From Actinoplanes siamensis (GTDB lineage: Bacteria; Actinomycetota; Actinomycetes; Mycobacteriales; Micromonosporaceae): a stretch of 64,000 nt of DNA. Of this stretch, positions 46,648 through 55,246 are shown piece by piece. The position numbers and the translations under genes were made by a program. Numbering within the stretch: the first letter of the stretch is position 1; every line of letters starts with the position of its first letter. Below the pieces are notes generated by a model. That model did not search any database. It was not told the origin of the DNA and was given only the letters and a program-made list of their open reading frames with translations. The stretch lies in assembly GCF_016862395.1 (NCBI RefSeq), contig NZ_BOMW01000024.1, positions 103,726-167,725 on the forward strand, written 5' to 3'.

Positions 46648-47211
46648 TCAGCCCGCGGCCAGCAGCCGGGCGCGGACCTCCATCAGCGCGAACCCGAGCA
46701 GGTTCGAGCCGCGCCACCGGGCCGGATCCGCCGCGCGGGGATCGTCGCGGGTCAGCCCGATACCCCAGATCCGGTCCGTCGGGCTGGCCTCCACCAGCAC
46801 CCGGTGGCCCGTGCCGGCCAGGAACGCGCCCAACTGCGGATTCTGCCGGAACTTGGCCTCGTTGCCGGCGACGACGATCTCGAAGCGGCGATCGGCCCAG
46901 GTCTGCTCGTCGAACGGGGTCACCCGGCCGCCGAGGGTCTTGGCGTCCCGGGGATGGCCGGCGGCCAGGATCCGCTCCGCGGACGGCAGGTCTGCGAACA
47001 GCGTCGCCTTGCGCCACATCATGTAGTGCTCGGCCGTCGCGAACCGGATCCCGTCGACGGTGAAACTCTCCGGCGACCACTGGCTCAGGCACGACGCGCT
47101 CACGCCACCACCACGGGACGGGGTGTGACCCCAGAACCAGACATACTTCACCGGCTGACCGGAAGCGGTCAACGCGATCAGCTCGGCGACAGTGCGCGGC
47201 TCCTCGGACAT
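46648..47211 (-). CDS. NADAR family (YbiA-like) N-glycosidase
   Basis: 187 aa. Family parts: VWFWGHTPSRGGGVSASCLS, FTVDGIRFATAEHYMMWRKA, RFEIVVAGNEAKFRQNP, and SPTDRIWGIGL. YbiA/RibX-type enzymes cleave N-glycosidic bonds of riboflavin-pathway intermediates, and NADAR domains are also linked to NAD/ADP-ribose metabolism and conflict systems. Start ATG 47211. It stands alone beside the SDR relic. Confidence 0.9.
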   Translation of the reverse strand: MSEEPRTVAELIALTASGQPVKYVWFWGHTPSRGGGVSASCLSQWSPESFTVDGIRFATAEHYMMWRKATLFADLPSAERILAAGHPRDAKTLGGRVTPFDEQTWADRRFEIVVAGNEAKFRQNPQLGAFLAGTGHRVLVEASPTDRIWGIGLTRDDPRAADPARWRGSNLLGFALMEVRARLLAAG

Positions 47212-47341
47212 ACCCGCGAGTCTGCTGCATCGCGGCCCGTCCGCGCCCCACAATTTCGGGCCGGTGACCACACCTGGTGTCACCCAGACCGGCACGCCGG
47301 TGAGTGAGCCGAACAATTGGAGGGGAAAGGGTCCGCACAGC

Positions 47342-47509
47342 ATGAGCCGCACGTCGGTGTCGCTGATCGCGGCGGCCAGGTCAGGCGAGCAGGCAGAGCT
47401 GCACCACGTGACCAGGGGAGTGCAACGAGCCGCGGATGTCGCCCGCAACAACTGCCACGACGCTTATCACCATCTCTGGGACATCAGAATGATCCTGGCT
47501 CATCAGTGA
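47342..47509 (+). CDS. small unknown protein
   Basis: 55 aa with a non-random, helical composition (RGVQRAADVARNNCHDAYHH, then LWDIRMILAHQ). A purine-rich GGAGGGGAAAGGG lies about 11-22 bases upstream. No family and no coupling to neighbours, so it may be a chance frame. Confidence 0.3.
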   Translation: MSRTSVSLIAAARSGEQAELHHVTRGVQRAADVARNNCHDAYHHLWDIRMILAHQ

Positions 47510-47897
47510 TCAGCATCGGCGCCGAAGCACTCTGGTCGGCAAGAGCGCACCGTCGGCCAGATCCCCGGAGACGCCGACTCGGTGTGCCGCCATGCGGATC
47601 AACGCCGCGGATCGCGGCAGACGAAACTGCCTGGTAGCAGCACGGAGGAGACGCCAGCGATCTGATAGCCAAGCGCTCACCACGCCACAGCGGGTACGTC
47701 ATCTCATCAGCTGTCCCGGTCTCCTCGCGACCAACGGGCGCACGATCTGCCGCAAGACCTCGAAGGGTCGGTGGTGTCGGCACGCGCGTACGACTTTCTG
47801 CTCGCGCACCCGGCTCCGTAAGACTTCCGTTAGACCATTTCGCGCTCTGGCCGGAGAAGATAGATCACGGCAAGTGACACATCAACGGGGAGCGAAC
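47510..47897. other. non-coding interval before the HAF gene
   Basis: 388 bp with somewhat lower GC than the surroundings. It presumably carries the HAF gene promoter; TAGACC and GATAGATC stretches near 47830-47870 are AT-richer, but no confident promoter was assigned. Frames here have no family features. Confidence 0.35.
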
Positions 47898-48917
47898 ATG
47901 CGACATCGATCAAGCTTGGCGGCATGCGTCGGACTATCATTACTGGTTTCGCTGGTGGCGATGCCGGCCGCGGCGAGCGCCAGCGCGCGGCCGAAGAGGG
48001 CCACCGCCCTACCGACGCTCGCCGGCGGCGCGGGGTACGCCAACGCGATCAACAACGATGGCGTCGTCGTTGGATCGAGCAAGCTCGCGTCCGGCGACTG
48101 GCACGCGGTCTCCTGGTCCGGCGGGCAAATCCGGGACCTCGGCACCCTTGGCGGCCGGAACAGTCAGGCCTGGGACATCGACGCCGACGGCCGGATCGTG
48201 GGCAGCAGTCAGGACGCGGCCGGCTACAACCACGCCGTCAGCTGGTCGGCCGGAAAGATCACCGACCTGGGCCTGTTCGGCGGCTTGGATACCGACGCCC
48301 GCAGCACCAGCAACGGCGTCATCGTCGGCACCCGTCTCGCCTTCGACTCGTTCAACGGACGCCGTGCCTTCGTGTTGCACAACGGTGTGGCGATTGACAT
48401 CGACGTGCCGCCGGGTGCCACCGCCGACGGCGTCAACGACTCCGGTGCGGTGGTCGGCACTTATGCGTTCCAGGATTTCGGACACCCCGAGTTCCCCAAC
48501 CACCAGGCCTACGTGTGGCGGGACGGCACGGTGACCACGCTCGGCACCTTCGGCGGGTCGGGCAGTATCGGCAGCGCCATCAACGCGCCGGGTCACGTGG
48601 TCGGCACGGCCGATGACGCGAGCGGCTGGGCGACGCCGTTCTTCTGGAACGGCACCACGAAGATTCCGCTTGCCGCACCGGCTGACGAGTCCGTCACGCC
48701 AACCTCGATCAACCGGTACGACGTCGTCGCAGGCACCAACGGCAACGCCGATCGAGCGGTCATCTGGAGCACTCCCGGGTCAGCGCCGCAGCAACTGCCG
48801 CTGCCGAACGGCAGCTCCGGCTCGCACGCCGGTGACATCAACGACTCCGGCGCCGTGGTGGGCAACGCGACATACGTCAGCCCGACGTACCACTCGCTCC
48901 CGGTCGTCTGGCGCTGA
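47898..48917 (+). CDS. secreted HAF-repeat (beta-propeller-like) protein
   Basis: 339 aa. The signal peptide (SLAACVGLSLLVSLVAMPAA) is followed by about seven HAF-type repeats with the pattern DLGTLGGxxSxAxxINxxGxVVG, for example IRDLGTLGGRNSQAWDIDAD and VTTLGTFGGSGSIGSAINAP. Such proteins are extracellular and of unknown function. ATG 47898 has GGGGAG upstream. A perfect hairpin (48925-48949) ends the unit. Confidence 0.87.
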   Translation: MRHRSSLAACVGLSLLVSLVAMPAAASASARPKRATALPTLAGGAGYANAINNDGVVVGSSKLASGDWHAVSWSGGQIRDLGTLGGRNSQAWDIDADGRIVGSSQDAAGYNHAVSWSAGKITDLGLFGGLDTDARSTSNGVIVGTRLAFDSFNGRRAFVLHNGVAIDIDVPPGATADGVNDSGAVVGTYAFQDFGHPEFPNHQAYVWRDGTVTTLGTFGGSGSIGSAINAPGHVVGTADDASGWATPFFWNGTTKIPLAAPADESVTPTSINRYDVVAGTNGNADRAVIWSTPGSAPQQLPLPNGSSGSHAGDINDSGAVVGNATYVSPTYHSLPVVWR

Positions 48918-48924
48918 CCGCAGC

Positions 48925-48949
48925 CGGCGCCGGGTCGGTCCCGGCGCCG
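48925..48949 (+). terminator. hairpin terminator after the HAF gene
   Basis: Perfect 10-bp stem CGGCGCCGGG / CCCGGCGCCG with loop TCGGT, seven bases after the stop. Confidence 0.7.
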
Positions 48950-49079
48950 CCGCGGTGCCCCAGCCAGCAGGCGTAGGGCATACGGTGCGTCGTGGCGGAG
49001 GTCGCGACTGGCCAGTCGGCGTGCTCTGTGCTGAGCCGGTGCGCCCATTCCAGGCCGGTGCGCCGCGTCCACCGCTCGG

Positions 49080-49529
49080 TTATTTGCGGCGGAACACCTT
49101 TACGCCCTCTCCCTGCCTCCACCGTGTGACGACCAGCTCGTCGCCTTCGACCGCGGTGAGCACTGCTTCGGTGAGATCGAGCCGGAACGCGTGAAAGTCG
49201 CCTGCTGGCTCGCCTCCCGTGGTGTAGGTGGCCTTCTCCGGACCCCGGACCTCAACGGCGACGCCAGTCACTTTGGCGTCGCCGCCTTCATAGGGATGCG
49301 CATGGATCGCGCACCGGCCGTCCCGCTGCAGGTCCTTCGCCTTGCGGGCGTCGAGCATGGAACCCAAGGACAGATACGGACCGCGGAAGTCGACTTCGGA
49401 GCCGCTGACCCGTGGTGAACCGTCCTTACGCAACGTCGCCAGGACGTGCGTCTTTGCTGCCTCGAACCGCTTCCGGATCGCCGCGGCGAGGTCGCTTGCC
49501 TCTTGCTCGAACGCATCCCAAGTCGCCAT
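49080..49529 (-). CDS. PPOX-class (pyridoxamine 5'-phosphate oxidase-like) flavin/F420-binding protein
   Basis: 149 aa split-barrel domain: THVLATLRKDGSPRVSGSEV, GPYLSLGSMLDARKAKDLQR and a C-terminal GDELVVTRWRQGEGVKVFRRK. Proteins of this class bind FMN, F420 or heme and many are reductases. ATG 49529 has GGAAGAA upstream. It is convergent with the HAF gene. Cofactor and substrate cannot be decided. Confidence 0.83.
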   Translation of the reverse strand: MATWDAFEQEASDLAAAIRKRFEAAKTHVLATLRKDGSPRVSGSEVDFRGPYLSLGSMLDARKAKDLQRDGRCAIHAHPYEGGDAKVTGVAVEVRGPEKATYTTGGEPAGDFHAFRLDLTEAVLTAVEGDELVVTRWRQGEGVKVFRRK

Positions 49530-49699
49530 GCCGCTGATTCTTCCAACAACCGCTCGCTCGAGCATGCCCCTGAGCCGGTCCAGCGAACATCCGCTCATCG
49601 GCACGACCGGACGTCTGCGGCCCTGGCCGGCCTCCGACACGAGCAACACCCGATCGGCGGCAAATGGGCAGGCGGGACACGAGGGTGTCGTCGACAAGT

Positions 49700-49933
49700 T
49701 CAGGGCGTAAAGCGCCGCACGGATTCCCGGGTCACGGTGAACTGATCAATGCCGTCCTCCGCGGATATGCCGTCAGCGGCAGTCGAAACGATCAGCGTGG
49801 CGGGCCTCTGGAGGTCGTCTTCGGAAATCTCGCGGACGACGATGCCGCGAATACCGATACGCCAAGTGGCGGCGGGCACCCCAACGGCGCGCGCGGATCC
49901 GCCGGAGACAGCGCCCCGTTGCGGACCGGTCAT
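49700..49933 (-). CDS. small unknown protein coupled to the gene upstream
   Basis: 77 aa. The ATG overlaps the stop of the 50418-49930 gene (ATGA), which argues for translation. The C-terminal two-thirds look like a small alpha/beta domain (TWRIGIRGIVVREISEDDLQ, then RPATLIVSTAADGISAEDGI). No family recognised. Confidence 0.5.
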   Translation of the reverse strand: MTGPQRGAVSGGSARAVGVPAATWRIGIRGIVVREISEDDLQRPATLIVSTAADGISAEDGIDQFTVTRESVRRFTP

Positions 49934-50418
49934 GTAGTCGGATCAGCGTTGGCGATGTAGATGGCAAACGCCGCGACCTCTTCGTCGGTCACCGTCGGGG
50001 CGAAGTCAAGATGCTCGCTGGGATGAACCCCGGTGCCCATGCCGGTGACCGTGACGAACCACGCCGCCTCCTGGTCGAACCAGTACGCTTTTCCCAGCAG
50101 CCCAACCTCCACGGCCTCGGAAGGGTCATCGGGGTTTTCCGCCGCGATGATGCGCACCCACTGCCCGTCTCTCCCGTAAGGCGGCCGCGGAAATGTGAGA
50201 GCGATGTCGCCGGAGCCGAACTCCTCCACCGGCACGCCGAACGTTCGGGCTGCGCCTACGCGCGCCATGGACAGTACGTCGCGGGTCTTGCCGGTACGAC
50301 CGACTTCCACCTCGCCAGCAGGCCCGTCGATCAGCACGACGTAGGAACGGTCCGGCTGGTGGCGCACCCTCGCACGCACCGTGCTCGGTTCATCACCCAT
50401 CCGTTTACGGTGCCGCAT
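49930..50418 (-). CDS. unknown alpha/beta protein
   Basis: 162 aa, soluble. Beta-like first half (RSYVVLIDGPAGEVEVGRTG) and an acidic C-terminal helix (TVTDEEVAAFAIYIAN). AGGAAGGAGG lies four bases before ATG 50418 and decides the start. Coupled to the small gene downstream. No family recognised. Confidence 0.65.
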   Translation of the reverse strand: MRHRKRMGDEPSTVRARVRHQPDRSYVVLIDGPAGEVEVGRTGKTRDVLSMARVGAARTFGVPVEEFGSGDIALTFPRPPYGRDGQWVRIIAAENPDDPSEAVEVGLLGKAYWFDQEAAWFVTVTGMGTGVHPSEHLDFAPTVTDEEVAAFAIYIANADPTT

Positions 50419-50522
50419 CCATCCTCCTTCCTGAACCGATATTCAGCGCATACGTACCTGCATGACGGGCCGACAAGGCACCCCCTGTCCCAGGTAATGC
50501 GCTCCACCGTACGGAGCAGACG

Positions 50523-50618
50523 CTAACGGCGCCTCGGCGCTGTCCGTACTGGGGAACACGCGGGCCCCCGCTCCGGGGAACCGCAGCCGGCCAGCACCAG
50601 CACGACCGCAACAGGCAT
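50523..50618 (-). CDS. possible very small lipoprotein
   Basis: 31 codons from ATG 50618: a lipoprotein-like signal with lipobox LAGC (VAVVLVLAGCGSPE), then 18 residues ending RTAPRRR. It begins just below the trypsin-WD40 gene stop at 50635. It may be the truncated front end of a lost lipoprotein gene or a chance frame. Confidence 0.3.
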   Translation of the reverse strand: MPVAVVLVLAGCGSPERGPACSPVRTAPRRR

Positions 50619-50634
50619 CGCGTCACGCACTCCC

Positions 50635-53600
50635 TCATGGGCACGGATCCACCATCCACGGCGCGGGACCCATCCGGTCCCGTGCCCCGTCCTGCATCGG
50701 CGCCGAGATTTCGCACAGCCGCGACCGCCAGCCGTCGAACGACGTGGGGAACACCTCGACGGCGCCGTTGCGCACCACCGCGAACCGCTCCCGGTCGGGC
50801 GAGAGCAGCAACCGCCGCCCCTCGCCGGGCACCCGGGCACTCATGTCGTCCGGCCACAACCGGTCGAGGTTCCGCGGCAGGCCCCACTTCCGCAGAACCG
50901 CAGGCCAGCCCACCACCGAGCCGGCGTCCTCGTTGGACAGCGGGCGCGTGGTGTAGTGGCCGACCGCGCCGGTCGCCTCGGCCGGCGCGGTGGGCGGCGA
51001 CCGCTCCAGGATCCGCCGGCGCATGTCTATCGCGTCGGTGCCGCCCTCGCCGACCACCACGGCGTGCTCGGCGTCCGGGAACAGGATCAGGCGGGTGGGA
51101 CCGCCGGGCAGCGGTCCCCAGGTCGTACCCATATCGGCCTTGTCGACATCGACCAGCTGGAACCCGGAGCCGTCCGCCGCCGCGACCGCCACCTCGCTGC
51201 CGCCCGGGCGGGCCGCGACCAGCGTGGTCCCGGTCCGGCCGCCGCCCTCGGCGGGGGTCAGCGTGATCCGGCGCGGCGGCGCCGCGGCCGGGTCCGCCGG
51301 ATAGATCAGAAGATCGTCGTTCGACCGTACGACGATCCGCCCGTCCCCGAGCACGGTGACCGCCGACTCCGCCCCGAGCGCGTCGACCGGGACGGTCACC
51401 CACGCCCGCCCGGAACGCCGCAGCGCCGGCAGCTCGTAGCGGTTCACCTGATAGGCGGTGCCGCCGCCGGGCCGGGACAGCACGGCGAGGAACGACCCGT
51501 CCGGCGCCAGGGCCACCGTCCCGTGGTCGCCGGGAGTGCCGGTGGAGTCCACGCGCACGCTCGCCCGCGGCGATCCGTCCCGATCGAGCAGTTCCAGCAG
51601 GTTGTCGTCGTGCAGGGCGATCAGCGACCCGTCCGGCAGGAAGCGCGCGAACGCGATCGGGGCGACGGTGACCGGCGGACGGGCCGGCGGGCGGATCACC
51701 CGGACCACCCCGTCGGCCGAGGCGGCGATCAGGTACCGGGAACCCGGCCCGACGGCGTACGGGCCGTCCGGCCGTGGCCGCCCCGGCACCGCCGCCGCCA
51801 GCCGCTGCCCGTCGAACGCCAGGATCCGCGGCACCGTGGGGAACGCCGTCCCGACCTGCTCACCGGCGACCTCCTCGAGGGCCACCACGCGGGGCCCGCC
51901 GACCGCCGCCACCCGGGCGCCGCACCCGCGCCGGACGGCCGGCGACACCGGACGCCCGGTCTCCGGGTCGCTGAGGACCAGCTGGTCGCGCCGGCACCCG
52001 GCGATCAGCGTCGGCGTGCCGAAGGCCAGGTGGCCGGGTGGGCCGACGGCCCGCACCCGGGTCACCCGCGCGGTCACCGGGTTCCACACCACCGGCGGCA
52101 AGCTCAGCGAGAACTCGGCGGACGCCGAGCGGGCCGCGACGACCGCGCCACCCGGGGTGAAGCCGAGGCGCTCGACCATCATCCGGTCGCCCAGGGTCCG
52201 GTCCCACGTCCTGCCGCCGCCCAGGTCGTAGACGCGGACCCGGCGCGAGGTCGCGGCGACCGCCGCGATCCGGGCGCCGGTGACGTCGAAGGCGAGCGCG
52301 TGCACGGCGCTGCCCTCACTGTCCGAGCTGGGCGGCCCGGCGAACTCCCGGAGCACCGCCCAGGAGGCCGCGTCCCGCACGGTGATCCGGCCGGTGACGT
52401 CCCCGGTCGCCACCAGGGCGGGGCCCGCGGCCAGCGCTGACACGTTGCTCTCGCTGATCACCCGACGCGGCCGGCCCGCGCCGATCCGCCACCCGGTGAG
52501 CCGCCCGGCCCGGTCCCGGATCAGCACCCGGTCCCCCGCGACGGCCAGCTCGGCGACCGCCCCGGTGACCGGCAGCAACGCCACCGTGCCGGTGTTGTCC
52601 AGCAGGTCGTCGAGGACCGGCCGGACCGTGTCGAGGCGGCCCCGCATCCGCGCGGCGGCGAGGTCCAGGATCGTACGCAGGCCCTCGTCCGCTCGTCCGA
52701 TCCCGTCGGCGGTGCGGCGCAGACCGTCCGCGAGCCGGTCCCGGGCCACCGGGTAGAGCACCGTCCCGGCCGTCGCGACCAGCAGCGCCACCACCGACAC
52801 CAGCGCCACCAGGGTCCGTCGGGCCCGGCGCCGGCGCTGCTCCCGGGCGAACCCGGTGCGGATGAACTCCTGCTCGGCCGCGGAGAGATCGTCCGGTCGC
52901 CGCACCAGCCAGCCGTGCGCGGCCCGCAACGGCGCGCCGCGCGGCAGCGCGTGCAGGACACCAGGGCCACCGTGCCCGTGGCCAACCTGCCGGCGGGGTA
53001 CTGGCCGGTGGCGCAACGGCTCGCCGGCGAGCGCCTGGTCACGGTGACCGGGCAGGACGGGCGGCTCGCGGTCGGCCTCGTCGAAACAGTGCAGCCCGCG
53101 GTACGGCTGCGGGGGCCGGCACGCGGCCCGCAGCTCCGGCCACATCCGGTGGATCTCGCCGAACGGGAGCGCGTACGCCGTACGCCAGTCCAGTCCCTCC
53201 TCGGCGCTGAGCACGATCCCGCACACCGCCCGGTGCGCGGGCGCCCACAGCGGCCCACCGCTGTACCCGGCCCGCTCCCCGGTCCGGGCGTGCGGCACCA
53301 CCTGCATCTGGAGCAGCCCGCCGGCGGTCATGCCCTGCGAGACGGTCTCCAGCCAGAAACCGGCCTCCCGGTTCTCCGGCACGCCGAACAGCCGGAACTC
53401 GGTCCCGGCCGGCGGGTTGTCCGGCACCACCGGCGCGGGGCGCACCCCGGCCGGCGGGTCCCCGGTGAGCACGAGTCCACACAGGTCACCGGCCTGTTGC
53501 GGTCGCTGCCCGAGGTAGCGGCGCACCTCGGCGAGCCGCACGTCCCCGGGCGCCACCAGCGGGAAGTCGACGCGGACCAGGTCGCCGACGGCGGGCGCGC

Positions 53601-53745
53601 GCTCCAGCGCGAACTCGGCGTTGTGCCCGGCGGTGACCACGTGCCGCGCGCCGACCAGCACGGCCGCGCCGACGGGCCGCCCGTCGCGCTCGCGCAGGAT
53701 CCTGGCCACAGCGATCTGGCTGGGCTCGCGGAGCACCCGCGTCAC
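50635..53745 (-). CDS. trypsin-like protease / transmembrane / WD40-like protein with missing STAND NTPase
   Basis: 1036 aa. Residues 1-205 are a trypsin-like domain with His41 (HVVTAGHN), candidate Asp85 (GDLCGLVL) and Ser160 (GYSGGPLWA). PYRGLHCFDEAD (213-223) is the sequence that normally opens the STAND NTPase in such proteins, but no P-loop follows. Residues 224-275 are odd, His/Arg/Gly/Pro-rich, and the expected end of the module resumes at HGWLVRRPDDLSAAEQEFI. A membrane span (VALVSVVALLVATAGTVLY) and about 650 residues of WD40-like blades complete the protein. The opposite strand of 52949-53100 reads like NTPase C-terminal sequence, so the domain was probably lost through an inversion plus deletion. 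GTG 53745. Confidence 0.8.
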   Translation of the reverse strand: MTRVLREPSQIAVARILRERDGRPVGAAVLVGARHVVTAGHNAEFALERAPAVGDLVRVDFPLVAPGDVRLAEVRRYLGQRPQQAGDLCGLVLTGDPPAGVRPAPVVPDNPPAGTEFRLFGVPENREAGFWLETVSQGMTAGGLLQMQVVPHARTGERAGYSGGPLWAPAHRAVCGIVLSAEEGLDWRTAYALPFGEIHRMWPELRAACRPPQPYRGLHCFDEADREPPVLPGHRDQALAGEPLRHRPVPRRQVGHGHGGPGVLHALPRGAPLRAAHGWLVRRPDDLSAAEQEFIRTGFAREQRRRRARRTLVALVSVVALLVATAGTVLYPVARDRLADGLRRTADGIGRADEGLRTILDLAAARMRGRLDTVRPVLDDLLDNTGTVALLPVTGAVAELAVAGDRVLIRDRAGRLTGWRIGAGRPRRVISESNVSALAAGPALVATGDVTGRITVRDAASWAVLREFAGPPSSDSEGSAVHALAFDVTGARIAAVAATSRRVRVYDLGGGRTWDRTLGDRMMVERLGFTPGGAVVAARSASAEFSLSLPPVVWNPVTARVTRVRAVGPPGHLAFGTPTLIAGCRRDQLVLSDPETGRPVSPAVRRGCGARVAAVGGPRVVALEEVAGEQVGTAFPTVPRILAFDGQRLAAAVPGRPRPDGPYAVGPGSRYLIAASADGVVRVIRPPARPPVTVAPIAFARFLPDGSLIALHDDNLLELLDRDGSPRASVRVDSTGTPGDHGTVALAPDGSFLAVLSRPGGGTAYQVNRYELPALRRSGRAWVTVPVDALGAESAVTVLGDGRIVVRSNDDLLIYPADPAAAPPRRITLTPAEGGGRTGTTLVAARPGGSEVAVAAADGSGFQLVDVDKADMGTTWGPLPGGPTRLILFPDAEHAVVVGEGGTDAIDMRRRILERSPPTAPAEATGAVGHYTTRPLSNEDAGSVVGWPAVLRKWGLPRNLDRLWPDDMSARVPGEGRRLLLSPDRERFAVVRNGAVEVFPTSFDGWRSRLCEISAPMQDGARDRMGPAPWMVDPCP
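52949..53100 (+). pseudogene. inverted remnant of a STAND NTPase domain inside the trypsin-WD40 gene
   Basis: Read on the plus strand the DNA gives RATVPVANLPAGYWPVAQRL followed by AGERLVTVTGQDGRLAVGLV, which follows the pattern of the C-terminal winged-helix part of STAND NTPases (LADLPPG..., xRLVxARLVTV..DGxxxVELVHEALL). The surrounding gene runs on the minus strand and lacks exactly that domain. The right junction falls near 53075-53100, where the same bases encode FDEADRE (minus) and LAVGLVE (plus). Recognition is by motif pattern only. Confidence 0.5.
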
Positions 53746-53907
53746 CGAACAAACTCCGCGACCATCGCGTCACAGCGTCGGTCCGTGCCGAGATCCACTC
53801 AAGACGGCGGGCCCGCTTTACCCCGATCGGCTGACCCCGGCGCCGGTGGTGCGGCTGATCCCCAGAGGTGTCTCGCGGTGCTTGCGGCACCGCTGAGGGC
53901 CCCGCCG

Positions 53908-53973
53908 GGCCCCGGCCGGCGGTGGCAGGTCTCCCGGGGCGCCGGAGGTACCCCTGGGGGACCGGCCGGGGCC
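53908..53973 (-). terminator. long-stem terminator after the flavin monooxygenase operon
   Basis: GGCCCCGGCCGG (53908-53919) and its reverse complement CCGGCCGGGGCC (53962-53973) flank a 42-base segment, two bases beyond the stop codon. The loop itself is GC-rich and can fold further. Confidence 0.5.
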
Positions 53974-53975
53974 GC

Positions 53976-55235
53976 TCAGGCGGGGAGGTCGAGGTGTTCG
54001 CGGAGGGTGGTGCCGGTGTACTCGGTCCGGTAGATGCCCCGCGACTGCAACTCCGGGACCAGCTTGTCCACGATGTCCTCGACCGTGCCGGGCACGAGCT
54101 GGGGAAGGATGTTGAAGCCGTCCACCGCGCGGTCGGCGAGGTACCGGGACCACTCGTCGGCGATCTGTGCCGGCGTGCCGACGAACGTGTTGTGCTGCGG
54201 CGTCACCTCGATGACCAGGTCGCGGATGGAGAGACCACGCTCGGCGGCGAGCCGGCGCCACCCGGCGATCCGCTCCGCCTTGCCGGTGCGGTGCTCGATC
54301 GAGATCGTGCCGCGGGACGGGTCGAGCTCGCCCTCGGCCGGCTCGATGTCGGGCAGGGGGCCGTCCGGGTCGTACCCGGAGAGGTCCTTGCCCCAATATT
54401 GCTCCAGGAAGGCGATCGCCCGCGGCCCGGTCACCTGTTCCCGCTGGATGTAGCGGGCCTTCTCGGCGGCCTCGGCCGGGGTGTCGCCGAGGACCACCGC
54501 CGCGCCCGGCAGGATCCGCAGCGAGTCCGCCGAGCGGCCGTGACCGGCGAGGCGCTTGCGCAGGTCCACCGCGTAGGCGACGGCCTTGTCGTAGTCGGTG
54601 TTCGCGGAGAACACCACGTCGGCGTGGCGGGCGGCCAGGTCCCGGCCGCCGGCCGAGTCGCCGGCCTGGAACAGGACCGGGCGAGCCGGCACGGTGGGGC
54701 CGGCGGTCACGTCGATCAGGTCGTCGTGGCGATCCACCGGCTGCCCCTGCCACAGCGCCTTCGCCGTCTCGACGAACGCGTTGGCGCGCTCGTAGCGGCG
54801 CTCGTGCGGCAGCCACCCGCCGTACCGGAAGTTCTCTCCGGTCCAGGCGTTGTCGGTGGTGACGATGTTCCACCCGGCACGGCCGCCGGAGACGGCGTCC
54901 AGGCCGGCCAGGCGCCGGGCCAGATCGGCCGGGAAGTTGTAGGTGGTGTTCTGGGTGGCGACCAGCCCGATCCGTGAGGTCTCCGCGGCCAGCGCCGCGA
55001 GCTGGGTGATGGCGTCCGGCCGCCCGGCGACGTCCAGCTCGTGGACGCGTCCGCGATTTTCCCGTACGCGAAGTCCCTCGCCCAGGAAGAACGCGTCGAA
55101 CAGCCCGCGTTCCAGGGTCTGTGCCGTGCGGACGAACGCGTCGATGTGGGTGTGCGTGGCGAACGCCGGATCGGTCCAGATCAGTTGCGGCCCGACGCCT
55201 GTGAAGAACACACCCAGATGCAGTTGAGGTGACAC
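53976..55235 (-). CDS. LLM-class flavin monooxygenase, NtaA/DszA/SnaA type
   Basis: 419 aa. Family parts: LGVFFTGVGPQLIWTDP, FDAFFLGEGLRV, RIGLVATQNTTYNFPADLAR, GRAGWNIVTTDNAWTGENFR and GGRDLAARHADVVFSANTDY. Enzymes of this group use FMNH2 from a partner reductase to oxidise chelators, sulfur compounds or antibiotics. GTG 55235 has AGGGAG eight bases upstream and lies 11 bases after the next LLM gene's stop. Last gene of the MFS-LLM-LLM operon. Confidence 0.9.
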   Translation of the reverse strand: MSPQLHLGVFFTGVGPQLIWTDPAFATHTHIDAFVRTAQTLERGLFDAFFLGEGLRVRENRGRVHELDVAGRPDAITQLAALAAETSRIGLVATQNTTYNFPADLARRLAGLDAVSGGRAGWNIVTTDNAWTGENFRYGGWLPHERRYERANAFVETAKALWQGQPVDRHDDLIDVTAGPTVPARPVLFQAGDSAGGRDLAARHADVVFSANTDYDKAVAYAVDLRKRLAGHGRSADSLRILPGAAVVLGDTPAEAAEKARYIQREQVTGPRAIAFLEQYWGKDLSGYDPDGPLPDIEPAEGELDPSRGTISIEHRTGKAERIAGWRRLAAERGLSIRDLVIEVTPQHNTFVGTPAQIADEWSRYLADRAVDGFNILPQLVPGTVEDIVDKLVPELQSRGIYRTEYTGTTLREHLDLPA

Positions 55236-55246
55236 GGCTGGCTCCC

